From the NCBI GenBank assembly GCA_021846485.1, contig JAJZWW010000008.1, positions 1-21,728 of the forward strand: a DNA stretch of 21,728 bases. Reading direction: 5' to 3'. Origin of the DNA: Actinomycetes bacterium (GTDB taxonomy: Bacteria > Actinomycetota > Acidimicrobiia > Acidimicrobiales > Palsa-688). The notes beneath the pieces are model-generated. The model saw only the letters and a list, made by a program, of their open reading frames with translations. It was not told the origin of the DNA and did not search any database. Made by a program: the position numbers and the translations under genes. Positions 15,663-21,728 of the stretch are shown here, piece by piece; position 1 is the first letter of the stretch; every line of letters starts with the position of its first letter.

Positions 15663-16060
15663 CAACGGCCGATCACCGAGCGCGCCGCGACCGTCCGCTC
15701 GGCGTCCGGCTTTCTCCCGAACGCCGACAGCGGCGCCAGCCGGCCTGCACGCCCACGGTCCTCTCGGTCCACTCGGGCACGCAGGCTGCCGCGTACCCGG
15801 CGATGGCCCGCGACGTGGGCGGCCACCGCCGCCGCGGCGGCCCTGGCGCCGATCCGGGCGGCCAGGTCGGTCGGCCGCACCCACTCCACATTCGTCCCAT
15901 GCCCGCGGCCTGGGGGCCGCGTCGCTGCGCCCCGGCGGCGGGAGGGGTCGTGGAGCGCGAGCAGCTGGCGCGGGGACTCGGCCCCGCCCGGCTGACCCTG
16001 CGTGGCGCGCTCATGATGTTCGTTGTGGCCGGCCGAGGGCCGGTCGTGGTCTGTGGTCAT
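15662..16060 (-). CDS. Small basic conserved plasmid-type protein
   Basis: A 132-residue protein starting at the ATG at 16060, with GAGGAG seven bases upstream that overlaps the previous gene's TGA. The first 60 residues are polar and His/Arg/Glu-rich, probably disordered. The centre has NVEWVRPTDLAARIGARAAAAAVAAHVAG. The WVRPTDL-type motif followed by a small-residue helix recurs, as I recall, in short proteins next to DUF2637/SpdB-like genes. The C-terminus is Arg-rich and could bind nucleic acid. The function is unknown. Close coupling to the DUF2637 gene (ten bases apart) suggests the same operon. Confidence 0.75.
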   Translation of the reverse strand: MTTDHDRPSAGHNEHHERATQGQPGGAESPRQLLALHDPSRRRGAATRPPGRGHGTNVEWVRPTDLAARIGARAAAAAVAAHVAGHRRVRGSLRARVDREDRGRAGRLAPLSAFGRKPDAERTVAARSVIGR

Positions 16061-16070
16061 CGTTCGCTCC

Positions 16071-16826
16071 TCATCCTTTCTGCACACGGTCCGTCTCGTC
16101 ACCGGTCCCGCGACCGGCGGCCTCTGGTTCCTGCGACCCGGTGCCGCTCCCACCGACCAAGACCGGGCGGGCGTTCAGCCAGCGGCCAACGGTCGAGGGA
16201 TGGACCCCGAGCCGGGCGGCGATCTCCCGGTTCGTCATCGACGTTCCCTCCCGCAGCCGCAGCGCCTCACCCACCCGCCCCTGCTCACGATCCCCGCCGC
16301 CAGCGCCGCCCACCTCGGCCGACGGCGCCGGCCGGCGGCTCGCCACGGCCCGACCTGTCCTGGCGGGGATGACCGCGGCCGGAGTGGGGCGGCGGGTGAG
16401 CTCGACGGTCAGGTGGGTGATCGCGACCAGGACCACCGGCGGGACCGCCGCCACCAGCGCGGCCAGCACCGCCGGCACCTGCGCCTGGGCGGCCACGACC
16501 GCATGGCTGGCGTTGCCGAGCACCGACACCCCGGCACCCGCGACCAACAGCACCCACGGGTAGCGGGCGGCGCGGCGCTCGCGACCGCCCATCGCCACGA
16601 CCGACACCGTGGCCACCACGATCACGCCGTCGACGGTCAGCGGCCACACCCACGCCCGGTCGCCCGGTATCCCGCACCGGCGCGCCAACGCCGCCAGCGA
16701 GGTGAACGACAACCAAAACGCGCCCAGCGCGATGCCCACCGTGCCGGCCACCGCCACGCCCAGCACCAGACGCCCCGACCGCCGCGAACCAGGCGGCGGT
16801 CCGGCGAGTGCAGCCGGGCGGCTCAC
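16071..16826 (-). CDS. DUF2637 four-helix membrane protein with C-terminal HTH (SpdB-like)
   Basis: A 251-residue protein. Four hydrophobic segments fill residues 20-145: LVLGVAVAGTVGIALGAFWL, PLTVDGVIVVATVSVVAM, YPWVLLVAGAGVSVLGNA, and VLAALVAAVPPVVLVAITHL. The AWVWPLTVDG stretch is the DUF2637 signature seen in spread (Spd-like) proteins of actinomycete plasmids. A linker leads to a helix-turn-helix near 193-216 (TNREIAARLGVHPSTVGRWL), so the cytoplasmic tail can probably bind DNA. This would couple plasmid DNA to the membrane during intramycelial spread or replication, by inference. Its GTG start overlaps the primase stop (GTGA), which implies co-translation. Confidence 0.88.
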   Translation of the reverse strand: MSRPAALAGPPPGSRRSGRLVLGVAVAGTVGIALGAFWLSFTSLAALARRCGIPGDRAWVWPLTVDGVIVVATVSVVAMGGRERRAARYPWVLLVAGAGVSVLGNASHAVVAAQAQVPAVLAALVAAVPPVVLVAITHLTVELTRRPTPAAVIPARTGRAVASRRPAPSAEVGGAGGGDREQGRVGEALRLREGTSMTNREIAARLGVHPSTVGRWLNARPVLVGGSGTGSQEPEAAGRGTGDETDRVQKG

Positions 16827-17686
16827 CGTCCCAACCCGCCGGTCCCGGCCGGCTCGGGCGACCGGCGGGCGGCGCTGCGGTACGCGGAGGCGAGGGTGGC
16901 GTCGATCTCCCGCTCACCCAACCCCGTCCGGGCCGCCGCCGAGCCCAGCACCGCCCTGGCGTCGTCTTCGGAGATCCCGGCCTCGGCCTGGCGGCACGCC
17001 GCCCAGAACAACGCCCGGTTGCGGTTCCCCTCCGCCTGTCCCGCCAGCCACACCCCCAGCGATCCACCCGAGCGCCCGCCGTCCCAGTTCATCCCCGGGC
17101 GCAGACGAGGCCGGGGAGGTTGCGGCTCCACCAGCCGCCGCACCGCCCGCCCGTCCACCGGGCGCGGGTCCTGGCCGGTCGCGATTAGCCGGTACCCACG
17201 CCCCTCGACCTGCGACGGCGGGGCGATCACGTACCCGCCGAGGCCACGGAAGTCCACGTGAGCGCGCGGCAGCGCCCACGACGCCTGCTCGTCGCCCGGG
17301 GCGGCGGCCGGGAAGTAGAGGTGCAGACCGCCCGACGGGGTACGGACCGCCGCCGCCCACCCCTCGACCAGCCCGGCCTGGCGTGCCCGGCGCAGCGCCG
17401 GGAACCCCGACCCGCCCGGATGCACGTCGATGTCGAGCACATCGAACCCGCCCCGGTAGCCGGTCACCAAGCCGATGTTCGCCTGCGGCCAGCGCCGCCA
17501 CCAGCTCCCGACCCGCTCGGGGTCGGGACTGGCGTCGGTGAGCCCGTGCCGGGTCATCGGCCGTTTCGCGCCCGGCACGCACGGGAACACCAACAGCCCC
17601 GCCGTCGCGTACGCCATCGCCGCGTCGGGCAACGACCGTCGCCCGGCCGACGCCAGCACCGATGCCTGCGCAGCCGGGCTGGTCAT
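16823..17686 (-). CDS. Bifunctional DNA primase/polymerase (Prim-Pol domain)
   Basis: A 287-residue replication protein with an N-terminal Prim-Pol domain that should prime and extend DNA for the element. LLVFPCVPGAKRPMTRHGL near residues 31-49 binds template/nucleotide in relatives. The metal-binding DxD is in DVLDIDVHPGG (Asp about 85 and 87), the catalytic-type His is in PSGGLHLYF (about 122), and DFRGLGGYVIAPPS is near 145-158. Residues 215-287 are a helical tail (NRNRALFWAACRQ) common in plasmid replicases. No helicase domain is attached, so one must come from elsewhere. The ATG at 17686 overlaps the stop of a 38-codon ORF (ATGA) and has only a weak GGGCGG site, so it probably depends on coupling. 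Confidence 0.9.
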   Translation of the reverse strand: MTSPAAQASVLASAGRRSLPDAAMAYATAGLLVFPCVPGAKRPMTRHGLTDASPDPERVGSWWRRWPQANIGLVTGYRGGFDVLDIDVHPGGSGFPALRRARQAGLVEGWAAAVRTPSGGLHLYFPAAAPGDEQASWALPRAHVDFRGLGGYVIAPPSQVEGRGYRLIATGQDPRPVDGRAVRRLVEPQPPRPRLRPGMNWDGGRSGGSLGVWLAGQAEGNRNRALFWAACRQAEAGISEDDARAVLGSAAARTGLGEREIDATLASAYRSAARRSPEPAGTGGLGR

Positions 17687-17799
17687 GCCGACCGCCCTGC
17701 GACCGCACGCTCGGGCCGCAGGGGCAGCATGGTCAGCCTTGCTTCACCGACCTTCTCGTAACGTTCCGCCGTCTCGGTTGCTGTCCTGCGTGGCGCCAT
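17683..17799 (-). CDS. 38-residue basic small protein coupled to the primase
   Basis: The ATG at 17799 is preceded by GGGAGGAG at ideal spacing, the best ribosome site in this region, and encodes MAPRRTATETAERYEKVGEARL followed by a TMLPLRPERAVAGRSA tail. The TGA overlaps the primase ATG (ATGA). It has seven Arg and one Lys in 38 residues, so the net charge is positive. It may be a true small protein or mainly a coupling leader that brings ribosomes to the primase start. I recognise no homologue. Confidence 0.55.
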   Translation of the reverse strand: MAPRRTATETAERYEKVGEARLTMLPLRPERAVAGRSA

Positions 17800-18088
17800 C
17801 GCCGCTCCTCCCGGCCCGCGCGAACCGCCAAGATCGGCGGTGCGTCGAAGGCCAGGTACGCAAGACGAGCCCGGTCACCACAGCGTCCGCACACTCCAAC
17901 GAGTCGGCAGGCCCACCCCAGCCATAGCACCCCCTCTCCAGCAACGCCGGAGCGGCACCCGGCACAGTGCGCACCTGGTGCAGGAATACGCGCCAACTGT
18001 CCAGGCCGTTGGAGCGAGCCTGCCACCGTGGGCGATGGGCAGCCCCGTACCCGAAGACGCTGCCCCTTGAGCGTTGCCTCTGCTCCGC
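17800..18088. other. Gene-poor gap between the primase operon and the recombinase-like gene; possible control or origin region
   Basis: No convincing gene is seen. Third-position GC is lower than in neighbouring genes in every minus-strand frame. It holds the 5-1-5 dyad GCACC-T-GGTGC (17971-17981) and a 16-codon ORF beginning ATGGCTGGGGTGGG (minus strand, 17926) after GGAGAGGGGG. Its place directly upstream of the primase operon suits an operon promoter or replication origin, but no iterons or AT-rich unwinding tract are visible. Confidence 0.3.
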
Positions 18089-18463
18089 TCACGGCGCCGT
18101 AGGGCCGATGTGGTCGGCCGCGACCACGATCGCGACCAGCGCGTCGGAGAGCGCCTCGTCGATATCGGCGGCGTCCTCGGGGTCCTCAGAGAGCCGGTCG
18201 GAGGTGGCGACCACGCAGTAGCCGACCCGCTGGGCGGTCACGTGGTCGAGCAGGCGGCGCAGGCCGGGACGGTCCATGCTCACCCCCGAGTAGCCGACAT
18301 CGGCGAACTCCTCTGCCATCCGCAACCCCATGTGCTCGGCAGCCAGCGCGATCTGTGCCCGCTGGCGCTCCGCAGCACGAGCCGCGTCGTCCACCTCGCT
18401 CGACGCGACCCGGATGTAGGAGACCGCCGGCAGATCGCTCGGAGACCACGCCTCGTCGCTCAT
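18089..18463 (-). CDS. Serine recombinase catalytic-domain-like protein with degenerate active site
   Basis: A 124-residue protein with the resolvase N-terminal fold only: AVSYIRVASSEVDD near residues 13-26, ERQRAQIALAAEHMGL, the YSG turn in FADVGYSGVSMDRPGLRRLLDHV (53-75), and VVATSDRLSEDPEDAADIDEAL (84-105). The canonical YxRVS nucleophile Ser position is Ala 20 (Ser 21 is one residue later), and DRLxR has become DRLSE. No C-terminal DNA-binding domain exists. Small recombinase-family proteins of this size are common in actinobacterial elements. This one probably binds partners or DNA structurally rather than recombining. The ATG overlaps the preceding stop (TGATG). A GTG one codon upstream is possible. 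Confidence 0.8.
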   Translation of the reverse strand: MSDEAWSPSDLPAVSYIRVASSEVDDAARAAERQRAQIALAAEHMGLRMAEEFADVGYSGVSMDRPGLRRLLDHVTAQRVGYCVVATSDRLSEDPEDAADIDEALSDALVAIVVAADHIGPTAP

Positions 18464-18753
18464 CACGCGTGCCCAGCCGCCACCGAGACCGGGACCAGCA
18501 CCGCGAAGCGGACCATGTTCCAGAGCCCGACGATGAAGAACACGTTGACCCAGCCCGGCCCGCCGTCACGGACGACCGTGCCCGTGACAACCATGAGCAA
18601 GCCGTAGACCGCCACCCCGGCCAACCCGACGATCGGCCCCCACTTGACCCCGGTCCGGGTGTGGACCCGGCGGATGACGATGTTGCTCGGCGCGAACCGC
18701 TGCACCAAGCCATACAGGCGGGCGCTGATCGCCCAACTGGATACGAAGATCAC
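18463..18753 (-). CDS. Small membrane protein, function unknown
   Basis: A 96-residue protein beginning at a GTG (18753) with GGAGG seven bases upstream. The first 40 residues are amphipathic and basic (RLYGLVQRF, IVIRRVHTRTG). Two hydrophobic helices follow: WGPIVGLAGVAVYGLLMVV, and WVNVFFIVGLWNMVRFAVLVPVSV. Its stop overlaps the start of the recombinase-like gene. No family is recognised. It is the first gene of the minus-strand run whose composition matches the transfer block, so it may mark the element's upstream edge. Confidence 0.7.
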   Translation of the reverse strand: MIFVSSWAISARLYGLVQRFAPSNIVIRRVHTRTGVKWGPIVGLAGVAVYGLLMVVTGTVVRDGGPGWVNVFFIVGLWNMVRFAVLVPVSVAAGHA

Positions 18754-18973
18754 GACGATCCTCCCTCTGGACAGACGCGCGAGGCGTCAGGTTGCGGGAT
18801 AGCAGTCCAGAGAGAGATTCCAACCCGGCCAGACCGGGAAGCGGCGCCCAAAGGCGCGAGAGATGTTCACTGCCAACACACAGCATAGCGCTGCGGGACG
18901 CCGGAGAAAGGATCCGGCCCGTAGGCCAAGACCCGCCGATGTGACGATAGGACCTACCGCGCTCGACCACCGC
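18754..18973. promoter_or_regulatory. Gap upstream of the element operon: motif variant, hairpins and a possible promoter
   Basis: No gene is seen. On the minus strand a candidate -10 TATGCT (near 18890) follows CTTTCT by 17 bases. Closer to the gene there are hairpins GCGCC/GGCGC and GACGC/GCGTC (18774-18778 with 18784-18788). The sequence CGCAACCTGACGCC (18783-18796) resembles the recurring intergenic motif and lies about 30 bases before the GTG at 18753. Confidence 0.3.
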
Positions 18974-19348
18974 TCACGAAGGTCCCGACAGACAGGTCCG
19001 GCGGCGGAACTCGGTGGGAGAGGTCCCATGCTGGGCGTGGAAACACCGGCTGGCGTAATTCGCATCCGCCCAGCCGACCAACCGCGCCACCTCGGCCACC
19101 GAGAGGTCGGTCGACGACAGCAGCCGGGCCATTTGCTCGGCGCGCATCCGTCGCAGGTAGGCCATCGGGCTCGTCCCGACCGTGGCGTCGAAGGCGCGCA
19201 CGAGCTGGGACCGGGACAGGTGCACCTCCTCCGCAAGGGCATTGAGCGTCCACGGCTCGCCCACACGGGCGCGCAAGATGTCGATCGCTGCGACGACGTG
19301 ACCGCGGACAATGCCACGAGCGACCGGCATACAGGGTTCATGGTTCAT
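18974..19348 (-). CDS. Stand-alone AraC-type DNA-binding protein
   Basis: A 124-residue protein consisting almost entirely of the double helix-turn-helix of AraC/XylS regulators: HVVAAIDILRARVGEPWTLNALAEEVHLSRSQLVRAFDATVG, then PMAYLRRMRAEQMARLLSSTDLSVAEVARLVGWADANYASRCFH and GTSPTEFRRR. The usual N-terminal ligand-binding domain (about 150 residues) is absent. This resembles SoxS/MarA-sized regulators, or a gene that lost its sensor. The ATG at 19348 has GAGG about ten bases upstream. Codon use is a little less GC-biased than in the transfer genes. It may be a host gene beside the element rather than an element regulator. Confidence 0.87.
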   Translation of the reverse strand: MNHEPCMPVARGIVRGHVVAAIDILRARVGEPWTLNALAEEVHLSRSQLVRAFDATVGTSPMAYLRRMRAEQMARLLSSTDLSVAEVARLVGWADANYASRCFHAQHGTSPTEFRRRTCLSGPS

Positions 19349-19471
19349 GTCGTAGCCGTGCCTCAGCGGACGCTTACCGGGGCGGTCGGTGCTGGTGGAG
19401 CGAATCGTCTGTGCTTGAGGTGCTCCTTGGGCGAGTCGTGGGAGGTTGGCCGAGGTGCCACCGGAACGCGG

Positions 19472-20047
19472 CTAGGTCCCTTGCGCCGCGGGCAGGCCGA
19501 GCGTCTGGCAGGTGGTCCTGTCGCCGGGGAAGACCGCGGCTACGCCCGACGGGAGCACGCACACGACGAGCGGCGGAACGGGGTGGTCCGTACGCAGAAC
19601 GCCCGGTGGTTGGCGAGTGCCGCCGACCTGGGTCGATCCCATCGTGAGGAAGCCGTCCGCCCAGGAGGTCGTGCACGCAGCGAGCGCGCTCGTGACCTGG
19701 GCCCTCGAGCCGACAGGTCCGGCTGCCGCGACGGACGTACCGGCGAAGTTGTCGCCGCCAGCAAGACTGTCGGTGCTGTAGCAGCGCGCCAGGTCGGTCT
19801 CGGTCACCGGGGCTGACGTGAAGTGCACCACGACGGCAGCCGCAGCAGTCCCGGTCACGGCAAAGCTCGCCGCTCCGACGACGATCGCCACCCTCCGGCT
19901 GATCCGCCTGCGCTTTCGCCCATGGCGGCCGGCGCTGGCTCGCGATGCATCGAATGGAGGCACAGTCCTGCCCACGGGCAACTGCTCTGCGCCTATGGAC
20001 AGGACCCGCGTCAGGCGCGCCTCGAAGTCCTCGTCAAGCTCGGTCAT
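19472..20047 (-). CDS. Putative membrane anti-sigma factor
   Basis: A 191-residue bitopic protein. The N-terminal cytoplasmic part (TELDEDFEARLTRVLSIGAEQLP, basic KRRRISRR near 45-52) would bind the partner sigma factor. A single transmembrane segment follows (VAIVVGAASFAVTGTAAAAVVV, about 53-74), then an extracytoplasmic domain of about 115 residues with four Cys (DLARCYSTDS, LAACTTSW, VVCVLPSG, RTTCQTLG) that could form disulfides and sense redox or envelope stress. The gene starts at the ATG at 20047, overlapping the end of the sigma gene by 14 bases, the usual sigma/anti-sigma arrangement. The sequence lacks an obvious zinc-binding HxxxCxxC motif, so the assignment rests on architecture and neighbour. 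Confidence 0.75.
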   Translation of the reverse strand: MTELDEDFEARLTRVLSIGAEQLPVGRTVPPFDASRASAGRHGRKRRRISRRVAIVVGAASFAVTGTAAAAVVVHFTSAPVTETDLARCYSTDSLAGGDNFAGTSVAAAGPVGSRAQVTSALAACTTSWADGFLTMGSTQVGGTRQPPGVLRTDHPVPPLVVCVLPSGVAAVFPGDRTTCQTLGLPAAQGT

Positions 20048-20582
20048 CGTCGGCGATCTCCTTTCGTAGTCGAAGTAGTGCTCTTGAGGCCAGGGACTTG
20101 ACCGTGCCGGGTCGGCAGCCCAAGACGCCGGCAATGTCCGCCTCCGACCAGCCGAGCCAGTACCGGGCGACGACGACAACCCGTTGCCGGTAGGGCAGCG
20201 TCCCCACGAGGTCGAACAGCTCAGCGTCCGAAGCGGACAGTGCCCCACGCTCGTGAGCAACGCGAAGGAGCTTCAGCTTGTTGCGGCGCTCGTTGCGCTG
20301 CCACGTTCGAGCCTGGTTGATCAGGACGCGATGGAGGAAACCCTGCGGGTTGCGCACCTCGGAAAAGCAGCGTGACAGTGCGATGAATGCCTCCTGGGCC
20401 AAGTCCTCCGCCGAGGACGACGACCTCACGAGCAACCACGCAAACCGCGTCGCTTGCGCAAATTCCTGCTGATAGAACTCAGCGAAGTCTGAGGCCACCG
20501 CTTCGGCTTTCGACCTCGGGTTCGTGCCTGCCTCGCTGCTCTTCACGGCTACATGTATCCCGAGCAGCGCTGCCGGTTCCAT
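20034..20582 (-). CDS. ECF-type RNA polymerase sigma factor
   Basis: A protein of about 182 residues. Region 2 is FAEFYQQEFAQATRFAWLL, then AEDLAQEAFIALSRCFSEVRNPQGFLHRVLINQARTWQR. Region 4 is LVGTLPYRQRVVVVARYWLGWSEADIAGVLGCRPGTVKSLASRALLRLR, with a typical helix-turn-helix. It resembles the actinobacterial SigE/SigM-like group, and with the overlapping membrane protein forms a signal-responsive pair. The ATG at 20582 has a weak GAGGG site; an in-frame GTG about 12 codons in (before KSSEAGT) is an alternative. Third positions are noticeably less GC-rich than in the conjugation genes, suggesting different ancestry, perhaps the host chromosome. Confidence 0.9.
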   Translation of the reverse strand: MEPAALLGIHVAVKSSEAGTNPRSKAEAVASDFAEFYQQEFAQATRFAWLLVRSSSSAEDLAQEAFIALSRCFSEVRNPQGFLHRVLINQARTWQRNERRNKLKLLRVAHERGALSASDAELFDLVGTLPYRQRVVVVARYWLGWSEADIAGVLGCRPGTVKSLASRALLRLRKEIADDDRA

Positions 20583-20755
20583 CTGGCCCTCAAACCCTTC
20601 GACCGCAACGAGCCGCGAGAATGCCTGACCTGACGTTATTGGTTACCGGGTTCGGACGCGTTGAAGTCGGCTGCGTGAGTGGGGCGGCGGTCGGCCGCGA
20701 CGGGTGGGAGGGTGGTCGTCGTCGACGGCTGGTGATGTCGGCGGATCGGTCACTG

Positions 20756-20956
20756 TCAGCCGAGGAGGACGGCGAGTCCGGGGTCGGGGCCGCGGGCACG
20801 AGCGGCCAGGTAGTCGATGCCGTCGATGCCGTGTTTGGCGGCGGTGGCGAGCACGCTGACGATGGTCCCGTAGGTGTCCGCGCCGGCCCAGGTTCGGTTG
20901 CCGCCCCAGACTTTGCGGTTCACGGCGCAGGGTCTGACGGCTTGCTTTATCTGCAC
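20756..20956 (-). pseudogene. C-terminal remnant of an IS66-type transposase
   Basis: The last 66 or so codons of this frame read IKQAVRPCAVNRKVWGGNRTWAG, then ADTYGTIVSVLATAAKHGIDGIDYL, then ARGPDP. This closely resembles the end of actinobacterial IS66-family transposases (EQAIRPAVVNRKVWGGNRTW). The catalytic Glu expected before QA(I/V)RP is Lys here. No earlier transposase motifs appear upstream on this strand, where sequence from about 20960 looks unrelated, so it is a fragment. It lies between the sigma gene and a divergent tyrosine recombinase, showing repeated insertion at this spot. Confidence 0.75.
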
Positions 20957-21115
20957 CGGGGCAAGGGACCGTCCATCACGTAGCCGACGGAGGGTTGAGT
21001 CTCTTGGGAGACTCGTTCTCTGCACCGGCGTCGTCGACGTGTTGCACGTGGCACGCCCCTCGGCTAGACAGGCGAACGTGTGTTCGTATCCCCTGGGCCG
21101 TGGCGGCCGTTCCGC

Positions 21116-21728
21116 GTGATCGTGCAACGGGTGGTCGTGCCCACGACCGACGCCGTGTCGTGGACGGTGGTCGACGGCGACTTCACCGTGGTGAGCCCTG
21201 CCGAGGCCTACTTGGCCTACCTGGCTGCCATCGAGCGCTCGCCCAACACGGTGCGGGCGTACGCGTCAAGCCTCAAGCTGTGGTTCGAGTTCCTCGGGGC
21301 CCAGGGCCTCTCCTGGGACGGGGTGGGGGTGGAGGCGGTGGCCGCGTTCGTGGTCTGGCTGCGGGCGCCGGCCGACAACGTGATCGTGATCGACCCGGCG
21401 GCCTCCCGGCGAGCCGAGGCCACCGTCAACCGCCATCTCGCCGCTGTGTTCAGCTTCTACGACTATCACGCTCGGGCCGGAGTCGCCGTGGCGGGGGTGC
21501 TCGTGGCCTGGCGTCGGGTGGGGAGGGGCGCCTACAAGCCGTTCTTGCACCACGTGACCAAGGGCAGGGCGATCCCCACCCGACCGGTCCGTCTCCGGGC
21601 CCCTCAGCGCCGCCCCCGCACCCTCGGCGCGGAGGAGGTGGTCGTGTTGTTGGGGGCGTGCGAGCACGTGCGGGACCGCTTCTTGCTGGCCGTGTTGTCC
21701 GAGACGGGGATGCGGATCGGTCAGGCGT
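21116..21728 (+). CDS. Tyrosine recombinase/transposase, 5' part (runs off the window)
   Basis: An open plus-strand frame of 204 codons without stop to the window end. It contains a SAM-like core-binding domain (AYLAYLAAIERSPNTVRAYASSLKLWFEFL, about residues 34-63, then TVNRHLAAVFSFYDYHAR). The catalytic domain begins near RPRTLGAEEVVVLLGACEHVRDRFLLAVL, and SETGMRIGQA carries the first catalytic Arg. The rest (HxxR, Tyr) is beyond the edge. The sequence resembles recombinases that travel in Tn554-like groups in actinobacteria, as I remember them. The start is uncertain: GTG 21116 gives the expected leader, GTG 21080 is also in frame, and a TAG at 21065 bounds it. It is the only convincing plus-strand gene. 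Confidence 0.88.
   Translation, partial: MIVQRVVVPTTDAVSWTVVDGDFTVVSPAEAYLAYLAAIERSPNTVRAYASSLKLWFEFLGAQGLSWDGVGVEAVAAFVVWLRAPADNVIVIDPAASRRAEATVNRHLAAVFSFYDYHARAGVAVAGVLVAWRRVGRGAYKPFLHHVTKGRAIPTRPVRLRAPQRRPRTLGAEEVVVLLGACEHVRDRFLLAVLSETGMRIGQA

Noticed and set aside
17878..17928. 16-codon ORF (starts MAGVGLPTRW) after GGAGAGGGGG
   Set aside because: Too short to judge. It could be a leader peptide, but the purine-rich upstream stretch is common in such GC-rich DNA.
17733..18092. Minus-strand open frames of 119 and 76 codons in the primase upstream gap
   Set aside because: Third-position GC is well below that of neighbouring genes, there is no good ribosome site, no motif, and they overlap the better-supported 38-codon ORF.
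1..21728. CRISPR arrays, rRNA or tRNA genes
   Set aside because: No regularly spaced direct repeats and no recognisable T-arm/anticodon or rRNA segments were found on reading either strand; covariance searches were not possible here.

Overview
The window is GC-rich throughout (roughly 70% by eye), with strong G/C preference at third codon positions, frequent GTG starts and SCO6880-, DUF6112- and DUF2637-type families. Together these point to an actinobacterium. Most of it, from about 90 to 17,800 or 18,750, reads as one long minus-strand block of an integrative conjugative element or conjugative plasmid. I cannot name the species.

Layout in the direction of transcription (right to left). Replication and maintenance: a small membrane protein (18753-18463), a degenerate serine-recombinase-like protein (18463-18089), a roughly 290-nt gap, a 38-codon ORF coupled to a primase/polymerase (17799-16823), a DUF2637 membrane protein with a C-terminal HTH (16826-16071), two conserved plasmid-type proteins and a ParB-like protein (14657-13518). 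Type IV secretion: a membrane-anchored VirB8-like candidate, a lysozyme plus NlpC/P60 cell-wall hydrolase, two tandem DUF6112 (VirB2-like) proteins, a VirB6/TrbL-like channel protein, the SCO6880 protein, a small soluble protein, a VirB4-type ATPase broken by an apparent one-base frameshift, a small accessory protein and the TraG/VirD4 coupling ATPase. DNA processing follows: SSB, an MNRYG-type protein, and a SAM methyltransferase-like protein that lacks the expected helicase half and stops inside a perfect inverted repeat near the left edge.

The right end (about 18.9-21.7 kb) has a different look. A stand-alone AraC-type DNA-binding protein and an ECF sigma/anti-sigma pair have lower third-position GC. 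They are followed by a C-terminal remnant of an IS66-type transposase and, on the plus strand, the start of a tyrosine recombinase that runs off the window. I read this as flanking DNA and/or a second mobile element.

The genes fit a chromosome- or plasmid-borne conjugation machine: coupling ATPase, energising ATPase, channel, pilin-like subunits and wall hydrolase, with primase, SSB and ParB for establishment. No relaxase, TraB/FtsK-type translocase or ParA is present. The most unusual feature is a recurrent 15-bp intergenic motif (coding-strand consensus GCGYACCTGACSGGC). Its AGGTRCG core lies in every intergenic gap longer than 40 nt between 3.3 and 15.7 kb. Also notable are a gene nested in the open frame of the methyltransferase, and a 9-8-9 inverted repeat exactly where the methyltransferase is cut.
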